From: Chrysoporthe austroafricana
Lineage: Eukaryota; Ascomycota; Sordariomycetes; Diaporthales; Cryphonectriaceae
NCBI GenBank assembly: GCA_001051155.2
Contig: JYIP02000003.1
Span: 620,001 to 684,000 of the forward strand
Length of the DNA: 64,000 nt
Direction of reading: 5' to 3'
Positions 47,338 through 58,486 of the stretch are shown here, piece by piece. The notes below the pieces were generated by a model. The model had not been told where the DNA came from. It made no database searches and worked only from the letters and a program-made list of their open reading frames with translations. The position numbers and the translations under genes are program-made. The first letter of the stretch is position 1. Each line of letters begins with the position of its first letter.

Positions 47338-47935
47338 GTACTATTGTATGTACCATAGTCACTCACTTCTCCACGTCCTACCCACACTCTCTCTCGACAA
47401 GGGATGCCCACCCGGACGTACTATGGTCCTCTCGGCCTGCAGGAAGATCTGCATGCGTCCAATCACACCCTTCTCGTGACCTGGTTCCTCGAAAGTAAGC
47501 GCAGCTCAGGTAACGTTATGTTGCACTTTGATTGCATCCGTCCATTCCTTTGACGATTCCCAGCGACCGTGTATTGTGTGCGTCTATAGCTGGGACTGTG
47601 TGGGGCCGCGGACGCACATGTTACCAGGCGCATCCCATGGGCTGATCCGAATCTGTCCCTGGCATGGACGAGGCTGGTTGTCTGGGTGGGTGGTGGGTTG
47701 TCTGGGTGGCAGGTCGTATAAAGTGGAAGGCATATCCGCTTTCCCTCAGCCCGGTGTTGGCGAGTCTCTTCTTCCTCCCGCGCCCCTCCTCCTGACCTTC
47801 AAACATTCTGAAGTGTCCAAAATACTTGTCAATACACTTTGAGGACCACTGGTCACTACCTCTAAAGATCCATACCGCCTCGCGGTCCCAATCGCCTTGT
47901 GGTCATCCTAGTCTCGCTGAGACAACACCATCGAG

Positions 47936-49731
47936 ATGGCGCCGAAGGTCGGCAATATTTACTTTATCGCGGCCACCGCCGTGGTGGGCGGTGGTCTGTT
48001 TGGTTTCGATATCTCGTCCATGAGCGCCTTTATCGGCGAGCAGCCGTACGCATGCAAGTTTAACACGCAGGGCCTCAACCTCGATGGGACCTGCAAGGGC
48101 CCATCCGCCGACGTCCAGGGTGGTATCACCGCCTCTATGCCCGGTGGCTCGTGGTTGGGCTCTCTGGTCTCTGGCTTCCTCTCTGACAGATTTGGCCGCA
48201 AAATCTCTATCCAGATTGGGTGTGTGATCTGGTAAGTTGACCGACACGGGTGCCCTAGTAATGGGTGGCAGCCCGAAGCTGTCCTTGAATACACCAAGCT
48301 ATTCTTGAATACACCAGGTGTTAACGCGGTGATAATATAGGATTGTTGGCTCTATTCTCTGCTGCGCTGCTCAAAATATCCCCATGCTGATCGTCGGTCG
48401 CATCATCAACGGGTTCTGCGTGGGTATCTGCTCCGCCCAGGTCCCCGTCTACATCTCTGAGATTGCGCCCCCCTCCAAACGTGGACGTCTTGTCAGCATG
48501 CAGCAGTGGGCCATTACTTGGGGCATTCTAATAATGTTCTTTATTTGCTATGGCTGCTCCTTTATTAACAGCGAGGCGTCGTTCCGCATTCCTTGGGGGG
48601 TGCAGATGGTGCCGGCTATCCTGCTCGGCACAGCGCTGTTTTTCCTTCCGGAGTCACCACGTTGGCTCGCCAAACAGGATCGCTGGGAAGATGCCCTCGA
48701 AGTTTTGGTTCTCGTTCACGGCAAAGGCGACCCAAATTCCCCATTCGTCCACCAGGAGATGGAAGAAATCCGCGAGGTGGTCGAGTTCGAGCGCCAGAAC
48801 GCGGACGTCACCTATCTCGAGCTATTCAAGCCGCACATGATCAACCGGACGTTGATCGGTCTGTTCATGCAAATTTGGTCCCAGCTGACCGGAATGAACG
48901 TCATGAGTATGTCCTGCTTTTTATTTGGGTTCTCGTCTCTCCCGCTTTCCTCCAAAGCGCACAGGCTGACGACGTTGTAATGTAGTGTACTACATTGTCT
49001 ACATCTTCAACATGGCTGGCATCGGCAGCGCCACTCTGCTTTCCTCCGGAATCGACTATATCATCAACGTGTTTATGACCATCCCGGCCCTGCTCTGGCT
49101 CGACAATTGGGGACGCCGCCCTACGCTCCTCGTCGGTGCCTTCTTCATGTGCCTATGGATGGCCGTCAATGCTGGTCTCTTCGCCGTCTACTCCGTCCCT
49201 GCTCTTCCCCACGAGTTCGACTCTGACGCGGAGTCCATGTCCATCAAGGGCGCTCCTGCCAAGGCCGTCATTGCCTCTACCTACCTATTCGTCGCCTCCT
49301 ATGCTCCCACCTGGGGACCCGTCTCCTGGACCTACCCCCCGGAGCTGTACCCTCTCCGCGTCCGTGGTAAGGCTGTGGCTCTGTCGACCTCAGGCAACTG
49401 GGCATTCAACTTTGCTCTGGCCTACTTCGTGCCGCCTGCGTTCGCCAATATCACCTGGAAGACCTATGTTCTTTTCGCTGTCTTCTGCTTCGCCATGTTC
49501 TGGCACGTGTTCTTCATGTTCCCTGAGACAGCCAACAAGACCCTTGAGGAAGTTGTGGATATCTTTGATGACACGAAGCCCGGTGCTATCAAGTACATCG
49601 GACAGCCCGCCTGGAAGACCAAGAACCAGCGCGCAAACGTGGTCAGGCTGGAGAGGGGAGACTTCGAGTCGAAGCTGGAGGGGCCCAGCAACGAGCACAT
49701 CGACAACACCAACCAAGCTGCGGCTTCCTAG
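47936..49731 (+). CDS. MFS sugar transporter (sugar porter family)
   Basis: Three exons, 47936..48231, 48341..48906 and 48986..49731, encode 535 aa. Introns of 109 and 79 nt splice in frame (CVIW-IVGSI; GMNVM-MYYIVYI). Twelve TM helices are predicted by eye. Sugar-porter signatures are present: SDRFGRK after TM2, GRIINGFCVG, PESPRWLA at the end of the first half, QIWSQLTGMNVMMYY in TM7, NWGRRPTLL, PPELYPLRVRGKAV and FPETANKTLEEV after TM12. Proteins of this type carry hexoses or related polyols across the plasma membrane by H+ symport or facilitated diffusion. The QIWSQLTGMN variant of the usual QQxxGxN block suggests substrate differences, which cannot be resolved here. It converges on the flavin monooxygenase gene downstream. 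Confidence 0.93.
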
Positions 49732-51011
49732 GAGAAGGCCTATGTGGCCAGAGGCTGTGGCGAGGCTGGAGGTGGTGCCCGGGGCGAAGTTGGGCGGGCA
49801 GATGGCAACTTCATCAACATACCTCCTGTCAGCGTTGTGCCCACTATGAGCACCCTGAACAATCTTCTTTAGGGTGGATATGACGATCATGATGGCCCTC
49901 TTGATGACTTCAGTGCATGAACGACACGATGCTTTGGATCTTGAGTGGCTATACGAGTCATGCATCACTGGGCAAGTGTTGTCCTGGATATTTTAGCCCC
50001 TCTCAATGGGATAATTATGCTGTGGATGAGGAAGCGTTGGGGGATATGGACGAAGGTCTACTAGGACGGTTTGATACTTTAGCTAGCTTATACCCCGAAT
50101 ACCTATATTCAAATTGTGCATCCTAAGCAGTGTCATTGTTGTTCTCGTCCATGGAATTTGGTACCCGAAACTTGCAGGTCAGTCGTATCCAACCACTCCA
50201 GCTATCAGTCCGGTCAAGAGCCTTGGACGTTCTCAACGGAGCGGAGGACGGGCCGGAGCGTTGTGTTCTTAATACTGTTCACACGCGAATAGTCAGTTCA
50301 AAAATGCAAAGCAGGGATTGGTCGAATTCCACGTGCGGAAGTATTTACAGGGTTCCCACGTGGCAGTAAAGAGGGTAGTTTAGAAGGGTGGTTGAGAAGG
50401 AAGGCGTGTCATCGCGATTGCCTATTTAGGCAACCTTGGTAGTGGGTAGTAGTGGGTAGTGGGCAATAGGCAGGCGCTGCGGGCAGGCAAGGGAGGTCTG
50501 GGGGGTTCTCCCTTGAGATGTGGCCAGAGCTTCTGAAAATTGACAATTCTACTGTATTACCATATAAATAATTACCATATAAATAAGCGATGCCAAATTG
50601 TCGACCTTACAACCAATACTATCGCTATCGCCATTTCTATCGACAGCACTGTCGTCGACAGCACCGTCGCTATCGATAGCACTATCGCTATAAATAACGT
50701 CATTGGCAGCCATTTCAGGCAACCGTATCCTCTAGCATCCTCTCACGCCGACAAGTTTGGCTTATGCTCTACCTCTTCGATCTCTGTCCTGGCCCCCCCC
50801 GGCTGGCAACTGAATGAGCGGATTCGGACTATTTTATACGAGGATTGATCGACTGTCGTTCCCCCTAAGCTGAACAGTTCTGAGGTCGTGACGAGGACGG
50901 TCAGCACCAAGGCCTCTCTCTGTACGGCGAATTGCTTAAATTGAACGCTGCAGGCCGTCCGTGAGGCGGCAGGAAGTTGGACGATGCTGCCTGAACCGTG
51001 GCCCATGGACT
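49732..51011. other. convergent intergenic region
   Basis: This is the 3' flank of the sugar transporter and of the monooxygenase. A degenerate repeat built from CTATCG/CGATAG and GACAGCAC words lies at about 50625-50700. No gene is supported. Confidence 0.45.
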
Positions 51012-53267
51012 TCAGCTCCTGAGAATGAGCCCGTCCAGTTTACCCTCGTTCTTCCAATCACCCAAGACCTTGCGGAACGCAGGCACACCCCTCAAGTAGA
51101 GAACCATCTTCCGTCTCCTGGCCTCCTCCTCTTCGGGCACGGGCTTGAACACCTCGCCCTCGCCATTCATGTAGCTAGGCGTACACACCGCAGCCGGACT
51201 CGCGCGGAGGGAGTACTTCCGACACTCGGCGATCCAGGCCTCTTCAGCCTCCTCACTGACCTCGATCGAGAGCTTGCGGGGGTCATTGGCGCGCCGTAGT
51301 GCTTCGCTAAGTATGTATGCGGTGTGCTGAGCTTGGGCATCTGCACAATAAGTTAAGTCCCTCTCTCTTGAGATGCAGAGATCTGAGTGAGGCAAGAACC
51401 GGAAAGATTAGGAGCGATGCAAACTTGTCAGAATCTCCGGCTCACATATGCAGGAGACTCCGCAAGGTGTAGCTTGCAAGCAACACGACTTCCACCTGCA
51501 GCTGAGAGGTGACAGGGAGAGTAAAGAGAAACGTCACACAAGCACCTACCTATCGTGGACGTATAGTTAGGACTGTTGGCGGAATGAATAATGCCGGCTA
51601 TGAACAGGTTAGGAAATGACGAGCTGAGGACTCCATGAAGCGTTGCGCCTCCCTGCGTGGTCCATTTGTCCGCCATGGTGAGTCCGTTACGCCCAGCAAT
51701 GTCGACATTTGCGCTGGCCCCGGGACCTGGATTGCGAAGGCCACTGGGGATCCGAAACCCGGTAGCGAAGATGAGCACGTCAAGCTCGATCTCGCTCTCC
51801 CGATCGCCCACCAACAAGCCTTTGCTGCTGGCTCTGCGGATTCCCTTGGTACTTGAAGTATCCACCAGGTGTACATGGGGAAGGTTAAATGTCGGCAGAA
51901 ACTCGTCGTGAAAGCAAGGCCGCTTGCACCATGTCGGATACCAAGGCTTCAGGGTTTCGGCCGCCTCCCGGTCATGGACAACCTCATCCACGCGGCGTCG
52001 GATGCTATCTTGGAATGGCAAGTCGAGCTGGAGGAAGCGGTTGATGTGTTCCTGCACGCGGTCCAAGGTCATGACTTCTTCGCTGGAGCTGCCAATGTAC
52101 ACGCCATACGTCTTCAGCTTGGTCCATCCGTCGTCCATGTACTGGTCGTCGGCTGGCTCTCCCTGGCAAAGCATTTCGAAGGTTTCTCTCCGCTCCAACT
52201 GCCAGCCAGGCCGGTTGGCGATCTTAGACGCCCATCTATCAGGATCTGTGGCCTCCTGGCCGCGAACGTTGATCGAGCTCGGCGTGCGCTGGAAGACGTA
52301 GAGCTCCTCTGCGAACCGGGCCAGTTGTGGAACGACCTGGACAGCGGTAGCGCCTGTCCCGATGATGCCAACCTTCTTCCCCCTGAGACCGGTCAATGTC
52401 TGATCCGCGGGAGACCCGCCACTCGAGCCCCAATTCCAGCGGCCAGTGTGGAACATCTCGCCCTGGAAGTTCTCAAGCCCTGGGATATTGGGGACTTTGG
52501 GATGGTTGAGGGGTCCATTGCAAAGGCAAAAGAACTGCGAGTAGACCGTCATATGGACGGGCTGCGATCCGGGACCGCGACTCTGCTCCATCTCGAAGCA
52601 CCACCGCCTGGTGTCGTCGTTCCACTTGGCGCTGTGGATTGTCGTACGGAATACGCCTTGGTTTGCGAAGCCGTAGTGGACGGCGATCCGCTCACCGTGG
52701 TTCCTCAATTCCTCGCCGTATGAGTACTTGTGCTGTGGCATGTACCCAGTCTCCTCGAGAAGGGGACAATAGACAGATGCTTCTGTGTCGCACATGAGGC
52801 CCGGGAATCGATTCTCAAGGTGCGGCGTCCTGCCTCAGTACTCCTCGTTCCAGGAAGCAATATCAACAGGTTGGAAATCCACTCACCCAATACCATGTGC
52901 CGCCGAAGCCCCCGGCGGAGTCAACAAGCCGGATCCCATCCGCCTGAATTCCGGCCTCGACCAAGCGTGCTGCGTGCAGGAGCCCACTGAAGCCCGCGCC
53001 GAGGATGATGATCTGGACCTCCTGGCCGTCTACCAACGCAGAAGGCCGGGAGTTCAAGGCTTCATGGTCGACGAAGGGATCTTCGGCCAGGGCCGCGAGA
53101 CGGCTGGACTGCTCGAGCTCTTCGTACTGCTCCAGGGCATCTGTGCGCTGGCGCCGCTGCTTCTCCTCTGTATATTTCCTGTTCAAAGACTCGAAGTCAA
53201 CCGGGTCTGAGGCTGTCTGGCCGTCCGCTGGAACTGGGCCACTCGGGCTACTCGACTTGATGCCCAT
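51012..53267 (-). CDS. Baeyer-Villiger-type flavin-containing monooxygenase
   Basis: Three exons, 52887..53267, 51550..52813 and 51012..51340, encode 657 aa. Introns are 73 nt (joining GGTWYW to NRFPG) and 209 nt (joining NYTSTI to DAQAQHTAYI). The first Rossmann motif GAGFSGLLHAARL (from Gly90) binds FAD. The fingerprint FQGEMFHTGRWNW (243-255) matches the BVMO motif FxGxxxHxxxW[P/D] with Asn at the last variable position. The second Rossmann motif GIIGTGATA binds NADPH, and IFATGFR follows. An N-terminal extension of about 80 aa is longer than in bacterial cyclohexanone monooxygenase but usual for fungal steroid- or cycloalkanone-type enzymes. It would insert oxygen next to a ketone; the substrate is unknown. 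The 209-nt intron is long for this window and contains in-frame sequence, so a small extra exon remains possible. Confidence 0.9.
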
Positions 53268-54319
53268 GATGATGATCACAAATGCTGGCACTAAGTTACG
53301 GAAACATTGACGAAGCAACTCCGTACGAAACCATGAAACAAGATATGATCGTGCCTCGTATTCGTTTTCCTCCCCCTCCCGCCCCTAGAATCACGTTTTC
53401 GTTTATGGCGACGATGGATAGAAAGTCTCTGGCCCCAGAGTTGCAATTGCCAAGTCGGAAGCGAGTGACTAGTGATGCAGTGGTCTGCAGGAGGATGTAG
53501 GATGTGATGTAACATGCTCGTTTGGGCTTTGTCTTCCCCAGCGGCAGAACGGCACCATACTCGAGGACGGAGTTGGACAGGGCCCGAGTATTCGGTCTGC
53601 GTGGTCGACCTTCTCGGGCACCCGACACATACTATGGTATCATGGACTTTTATTGCCTTCTAGCCAAGCGTCAACCACGACAAGGGTGGCCCAAAGGTAC
53701 ATGGCGGGGAGATTTTGTTTCGGCCTGATACCCCGGCAGACTTGATAGATCGTTGCGGCTTTTCTGACAGGCCTAGGAAGGACGATCGATGCCCTGGTGC
53801 TCTCCTAGGACACTAGGACATTTCAGGAAGCTAGAAGATGGAGAGGTAGTAGGGATCTACATAATAAGAAATCATTGCCGACTTCGCCGGCATGCTGTCT
53901 TAGCAGCTACGGCGGGGAGAGCTTTTGATCATTATGAAAATTAAGATGCAGATGGTCGCAAAGAGTAAGATCTTTAGTGCGGATTTCGAAAAGCGAAACA
54001 CCAAGCCTCGCATGATGTGCGGCCCTTTGAACACGATCACCTCGGGACTTACACGGTTACCAGAGAACCTTAACCCCACTCACTGTTGAGGGACTTGCCT
54101 GTGTGGTACCTAGGGATCCGAGATGGTTCGAACATTGACACCGCTCCGCAAAGAGGCTGTCATGTACGACGGCGCTGAAGCCCCTGGCACAGACCCAGCA
54201 GCCGAGAGGCTAAATATCAGAATTGGCAAGATGAGTTTGACCTATCACAAGGGGACACCGCGGTCTCTGTAGGAGACTGGAGGTAGACGAAGCACAGCAA
54301 GATCGCAAAGCAGCTCTCT
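53268..54319. other. intergenic
   Basis: Upstream region of the monooxygenase, with one exact TACTATGGTA (reverse of TACCATAGTA) at 53630-53639. No gene is seen. Confidence 0.45.
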
Positions 54320-54600
54320 GAATGAGTCCACTGCATCGCACGGAAGGGACGTTAACGTATATAAACAAGCAATTATAATCGAAGAAGGCTTTTTTTTTTC
54401 TCTTTCTAGTATTATTTTAAACATCCCTTGACGTGCCAGTCTACTGTGCCAGTCTACTGTGCTGGTGCTCTTGGAATCCCGGTCCTTGCGCTTCGGGTTC
54501 AATTTGCATTGGGCGTTATGGCCAGCCAGCCCCGATCACACCAGCAGCACCACTACCCGCCCAGGTGCCCAGAGAGGTTGACACCAGTCCATTCCTCTAT
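54320..54600. pseudogene. decayed copy of two convergent gene ends
   Basis: This stretch is a diverged direct copy of about 55675-56025. Its left part matches the last codons of gene X (+): VHCIARKGR followed by stops, against VYCTVRKGRKAYK. Its right part (54423-54585) matches, on the minus strand, the C-terminal exon of the 128-aa mitochondrial protein. That part has an internal deletion of about 45 bp, a stop and a 13-bp tandem duplication (AGTCTACTGTGCC twice at 54438-54463). Several differences are C to T or G to A, as repeat-induced point mutation would give. It cannot encode either full protein. Confidence 0.7.
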
Positions 54601-55071
54601 CTCCTCGACAATCTGAAGCACACGGGCTCTTTCATCTTCGGACTAGGCTCCTGGTTGGCACGTACATGAGGAAGGAGCGACCTCCGGATGAACCATGCCC
54701 TAATACCTTTTGTGCACCGCACATCGGTGCGATGCTCCTGCTTCCCTTCTTGATCTTTTCTCTCCTCAAGTACACCTCCCGTGCCTCGACGGCGGCCCCA
54801 GCTTTTGTTGACGTGTGCAAGGAACGCGTGAACTTTGTAGGTAGTCTTTTCCGATTGTTGAAATAGTTTCAGGAGACATACCAGCACCCTATTGGGGCTG
54901 GTACTTGAATCGGGCTTGCCCGAATCATTCGTTTCCTGATTCTGTAGAGACGTCGCTTTGTTTTCTCTGGTGTGGGTGTTGGTGAGAGTGGTGGAGGAGT
55001 TGTTCAGGAGATCGAACCAGTACTCCATTGAGGCCGGTACACTTGTGGCTCTGCCGCATAAATCTCTTGAC
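54601..55071. other. spacer between duplicate copies
   Basis: If the duplication was a tandem unit, this is where the 5' part of the decayed mitochondrial gene copy would lie. I cannot recognise it there. Confidence 0.35.
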
Positions 55072-55718
55072 AATGACATCTACCTGTGAGAGTGCCTTTT
55101 CCCAGGCCATTACAAAACTAGGCACCTGACTAACATATCTCAGACCGTGCCAAGTCGAGGAGCGCCATCGTGGTGGCACCCTCTATACTCGTCGATCCCC
55201 CAAGCCCCGTCGACGAAGATAGTCAGCTGCCTGTTCGCCCACGGCCAAGAAGACGCCGAGACGTGGTCCTAGATACCGATGACGACGAAGAGAATGTCTT
55301 GCTAAGCAAACGTGCCCGGGTGATCGTACCGGACAGTAACGACGACGACAGCGATGACATCGAGTTCAGTGTCCAGGACAATGTCGAGGTTGTCGAGGAC
55401 GATGACGACGAGCATGGAGATAGCAACTCCGTACGGTCCGGTTCGACCCTCAATCGCTGCGAATTGATTACGATACCCGTGCACTGGGAATAGAATCAAT
55501 TGGTCAGGACGCAGCCGATCCCGAGAATACTGTCTTCACTACTGCTACAAAGACACTCAGCTCCTTTGACGATGCTCTGGACGAAACCACCAAGGAAGAA
55601 TGGGTTTCCTGTCAGCTCTATCTATCCAGACAGCCCGGTGACGTTCGACCGCAGCTACAGCGCTAGGAACGGCGAAGTTTACTGTACCGTACGGAAGGGG
55701 CGCAAAGCATACAAATGA
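55072..55718 (+). pseudogene. gene X: acidic protein gene, frame-broken
   Basis: An ATG at 55072 begins a 13-nt exon (ATGACATCTACCT). A 58-nt intron (GTGAGA, CTAAC, CTCAG, ending at 55142) splices it to a frame reading MTSTYRAKSRSAIVVAP. This is followed by an Arg-rich patch and a strongly acidic stretch with DTDDDEEN, DSNDDDSDD and EVVEDDDDE. Protein-like sequence then continues in a second frame (FDPQSLRIDYDTRALG, KTLSSFDDALDETTKEEW, about 55440-55610). It goes on in a third (SSIYPDSPVTFDRSYSA, GEVYCTVRKGRKAYK) to the stop at 55718. No intron fits between these parts, so two single-base shifts are implied. Alternatively only the first frame (120 codons, ending at 55493) is real. The function is unknown. 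Gene X converges on the mitochondrial protein gene, and both their ends occur in the decayed copy at 54320-54600. Confidence 0.4.
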
Positions 55719-55816
55719 ACAATTGTAATCGAAGAAAGCCTTTTCCCCGCCTTCCCCCCCCCCCTTCCCCCCGTTTTTTTTTTTTTCCTTTTTCTTTTCC
55801 TCTAAATATGTTTTCA

Positions 55817-56285
55817 TTATCCCTTGACGTGCCAGTCTACCCAGCGAGTGCTCTTAGAGTCCCGGTACTTGCGCTTCGGGGTCAACTCGTACTGAGCGTT
55901 GTGGTCATTGTGCTGGATACCCCGTGTGTCTCTCCCGAGGACGTAGAGGCCAGCCCCGATCACACCAGCAGCACCGCCACTCGCCCAGATTCTACCCAGA
56001 GAAGTGACATCAGTAGATTGCTCGGGACCCGTCCTCTTGCCGGTGACCTTCGGTAATGGCGCGAGCCAGACGATCCGCGTGGAAAGCGGAGGCTCCGCGT
56101 GATTGTCAAACTTACATGGGTGTCAAGTGATTGCCGCTGCCGACCGCTCCCATGGGAGGCTTGTGCGGCGGCGCGTTGGAGGAATAGTGCCTGTTCAGCC
56201 CACGCTGCAATCGGGCACCGGGAGCGGTCCGGGGCACTGCGATGCAGCGTGGGAGGTGCGAGAGACGAGCTGGAATGGCGGGCAT
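55817..56285 (-). CDS. small mitochondrial single-pass protein of unknown function
   Basis: Two exons, 56116..56285 and 55817..56033, encode 128 aa. The 82-nt intron has donor GTAAGT and acceptor AAGAG; the acceptor is the one that keeps frame. The N-terminus (MPAIPARLSHLPRCIAVPRT..., then LNRHYSSNAPPHKPP) is rich in Arg, Ser and Ala, lacks acidic residues and has an RHYS-type cleavage site, as in a mitochondrial presequence. The mature part has a short Gly-rich helix (GRIWASGGAAGVIGAGLYVL). It ends in a charged tail, YELTPKRKYRDSKSTRWVDW. This resembles small inner-membrane accessory or assembly proteins, but I do not recognise the family. A poly-C/poly-T tract lies just downstream (55755-55800). 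A damaged copy of its second exon lies at 54423-54585. Confidence 0.7.
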
Positions 56286-57515
56286 TGCGAATGGTCTGTA
56301 TGCGAGTGGATAGCCTGTCCCTCTGGGTTCCGGCAAAGAGAAACGTATGCAACGGTCTGCCCCGTGGATCGAATGCCAGGAAGAGAGGGCAGATCGCGGT
56401 CTTGGGTAGTGAAGAGTCTGAGGCGGGGAGAATGATGCAGCCGTGCGTCTTAAACTCTCTCATCCCATCTGCCAAAGCTTAAGGCCTGACTTAAGGCCTG
56501 GTGCCCGTCACGAGCATGACCATTGTAAACCGCGTCATTGACACACATAGCCGTATCATCCTCGCCATGTGAAGTTGTCCAAGCAGGCCCGTGGCAAGAC
56601 GTCCGCCGTCGTGCCCGTATAGCCATGCGGCTGAGATCTAGTGCCCGATCGGGTGAGACACCGAACTGTGGCGGAGATCGAGAGCGGGTCACGGGTGCGC
56701 ACAAGGCCTGGAGGCATGGATATGCCTGTAGCTCGTCGTCTGTACTCCGTACGTGCCATAGTGCTGCAGGACGCCACTGGGCAGCCATCGCAGTAGGTAC
56801 TTGGCACCCCAGTAGCCATGCACAGTGAGTGCCATGGCATGCTCACAACCAAGTAGGCCGGTGGCAGGTGGCCGAAAAGGCGCCAGACACGGGCGTTGGG
56901 GGCGTATTGGCCTCGGCCCTGAGAGGCATCAGCCAGGTAGGCCGTCCACACGCGCCGTTGCTTCAGTCTTTCACAACCCAGGCAGGGAGGACACCCGTGC
57001 AGGCTGGGCCGTGAGGAGCCAGGTCAGGATATGGGCCGTGAGGAGCAGAGGAAGAGAAGAAGATGACGGGGCCACACATGTCAAGGCTGCCCCGCGGGCC
57101 TGGAGACCCTGGGCCCCGTTTCGCCGTAAATTTAGCTCCTGGCGTGCCACTGCACCACTGGGGACCCCAGCAGTTCCCCACTGCCGGCCGCGGCGTCAGG
57201 ACCATATTTTTAGGGCGGAATTTCCTAGTCAGCGTCACCTTACCTGACGACCACCACACCACCTACCTGCACTCGCCACACCTGTCGCAGACCGCACCTT
57301 GGGAACCAGTCAGGCCGCACGGCAACTATGATGGCACCTTCAACATGTTGCAACAGGACCTACTAGACACGCTCTTTCTGAACAGGAAGGCCCTGGCGGA
57401 TGTCGGAGGAACAGGAACAGCCGGGACGGGCCAGAACCAGAACCACAACGAGAACGCGAATGCGACCGCGACGTCGACAGCGACGACAACGACAACGAAC
57501 CCCCCACAGCCCACG
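56286..57515. other. divergent intergenic region
   Basis: This is the shared upstream region of the mitochondrial protein (-) and holocytochrome c synthase (+). The open frame 57063..57515 is in phase with the latter and could add N-terminal residues, but it is low complexity (Asn/Thr/Ala). Confidence 0.45.
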
Positions 57516-58486
57516 ATGAAGGACGCGGCAGCCGGCGGGAGCATGGATGGCGCCGAGAAGTGCCCGGTCGACCACAGGAGCAGAGAAGCGTGGCTGGCGC
57601 AGGCAAAAGCCGCCCGAGAAGCACAGCCGTCACCAGAACGACACCAGGCCCAGCCCTCCACCGCACAACCCGAGCCGGCCTCTGCCTCGCCAGCGGCAGG
57701 CTGGGGCTGGCGCATCCCCTTCTTCGGCTCCTCCTCGTCGGGCGCCGCCGATCCGACCAGCTCCCGCCAACAGCCACCGCCGGCAGGAGACAACCAGCAC
57801 CCTCCAGGCCTCGGCACCGACCGCGTCATCTCCACCATCCCGCGCTCCACCTCGTCCGGCGCAACCACCTCCGCCTGCCCCGTCAACAGCGAGACCGAGA
57901 CCGGCGCCGACCCCAGAACGGGCAACTGGGTCTACCCCTCCGAGAAGATGTTCTTCGACGCCATGAAGCGCAAGGGCCACGACACCCGCGCCGCCGACAT
58001 GAAGACCGTCGTCCCCATACACAACGCCGTCAACGAGAGGGCATGGGTCGAGATCAAGGAGTGGGAGAGGCCCTACGAGGCTGCCAGGTAGGTTCACACC
58101 CCCCCCCGGCCCGGCCCGGACGGTCTGGTCCTCCACCGAAGAGAGGCCAGGCAGCAGGGCGAAGGAGAACACGGTTCATGCGCTGACGGCCCCTTCCCCG
58201 CGACAACAGCTGCCCCGGCGGCCCGAGGCTTTATTCCTTCACCGGCCTGTCCACCAAGATGTCCCCCAAGGCCAGGCTCAACACCCTGCTCGGCTACACC
58301 GCCCCCTTCGACAGGCACGACTGGGTCATCGACCGCTGCGGCACAAAGGTCGAATACGTCATCGACTTCTACGCCGGCAAGAACGACAAGGCCGGCAGGC
58401 CCAGCTTCTACCTCGACGTCAGGCCCAAGCTGAACAGCTGGGAGGCTGTCAAGATGAGGGCGACAAGGGCCCTGGGGCTGGTATGA
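57516..58486 (+). CDS. CYC3: holocytochrome c synthase (cytochrome c heme lyase)
   Basis: Two exons, 57516..58087 and 58210..58486, encode 282 aa from the ATG at 57516. The 122-nt intron (GTAGGT..ACAG) joins EAAR/S to CPGGPRLYSFTG. Family hallmarks are the CPV heme-binding motifs (KCPVDH near residue 16 and a second, ACPVNS, about residue 124) and NWVYPSEKMFFDAMKRKG. The C-terminal block HNAVNERAWVEIKEWE, FDRHDWVIDRCG, YVIDFYAG and RPKLNSWEAV is also present. The enzyme attaches heme covalently to apocytochrome c (CXXCH) in the mitochondrial intermembrane space. Neurospora cyt-2 and yeast CYC3 are the references. A longer start at 57345 would add 57 low-complexity residues; the shorter start places the first CPV motif near the N-terminus, as in other members. 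A Ser/Pro/Gln-rich linker between the CPV motif and the core is longer than in yeast. Confidence 0.92.

Larger units (their letters stand above)
42062..47935. other. 5.9-kb gene-free region with inverted repeat
   Basis: I found no supported gene. The longest frame (43091..43690, +) begins at TTG and resembles nothing known. The region holds a 99-bp perfect inverted repeat pair and several copies of the TACCATAGTA 10-mer and its variants. It may be a site of old transposon or rearrangement activity. Confidence 0.4.

Noticed and set aside
47936..53267. sugar porter plus flavin monooxygenase as a biosynthetic gene cluster
   Set aside because: No backbone synthase, regulator or other tailoring enzyme lies nearby; two facing genes are not enough.
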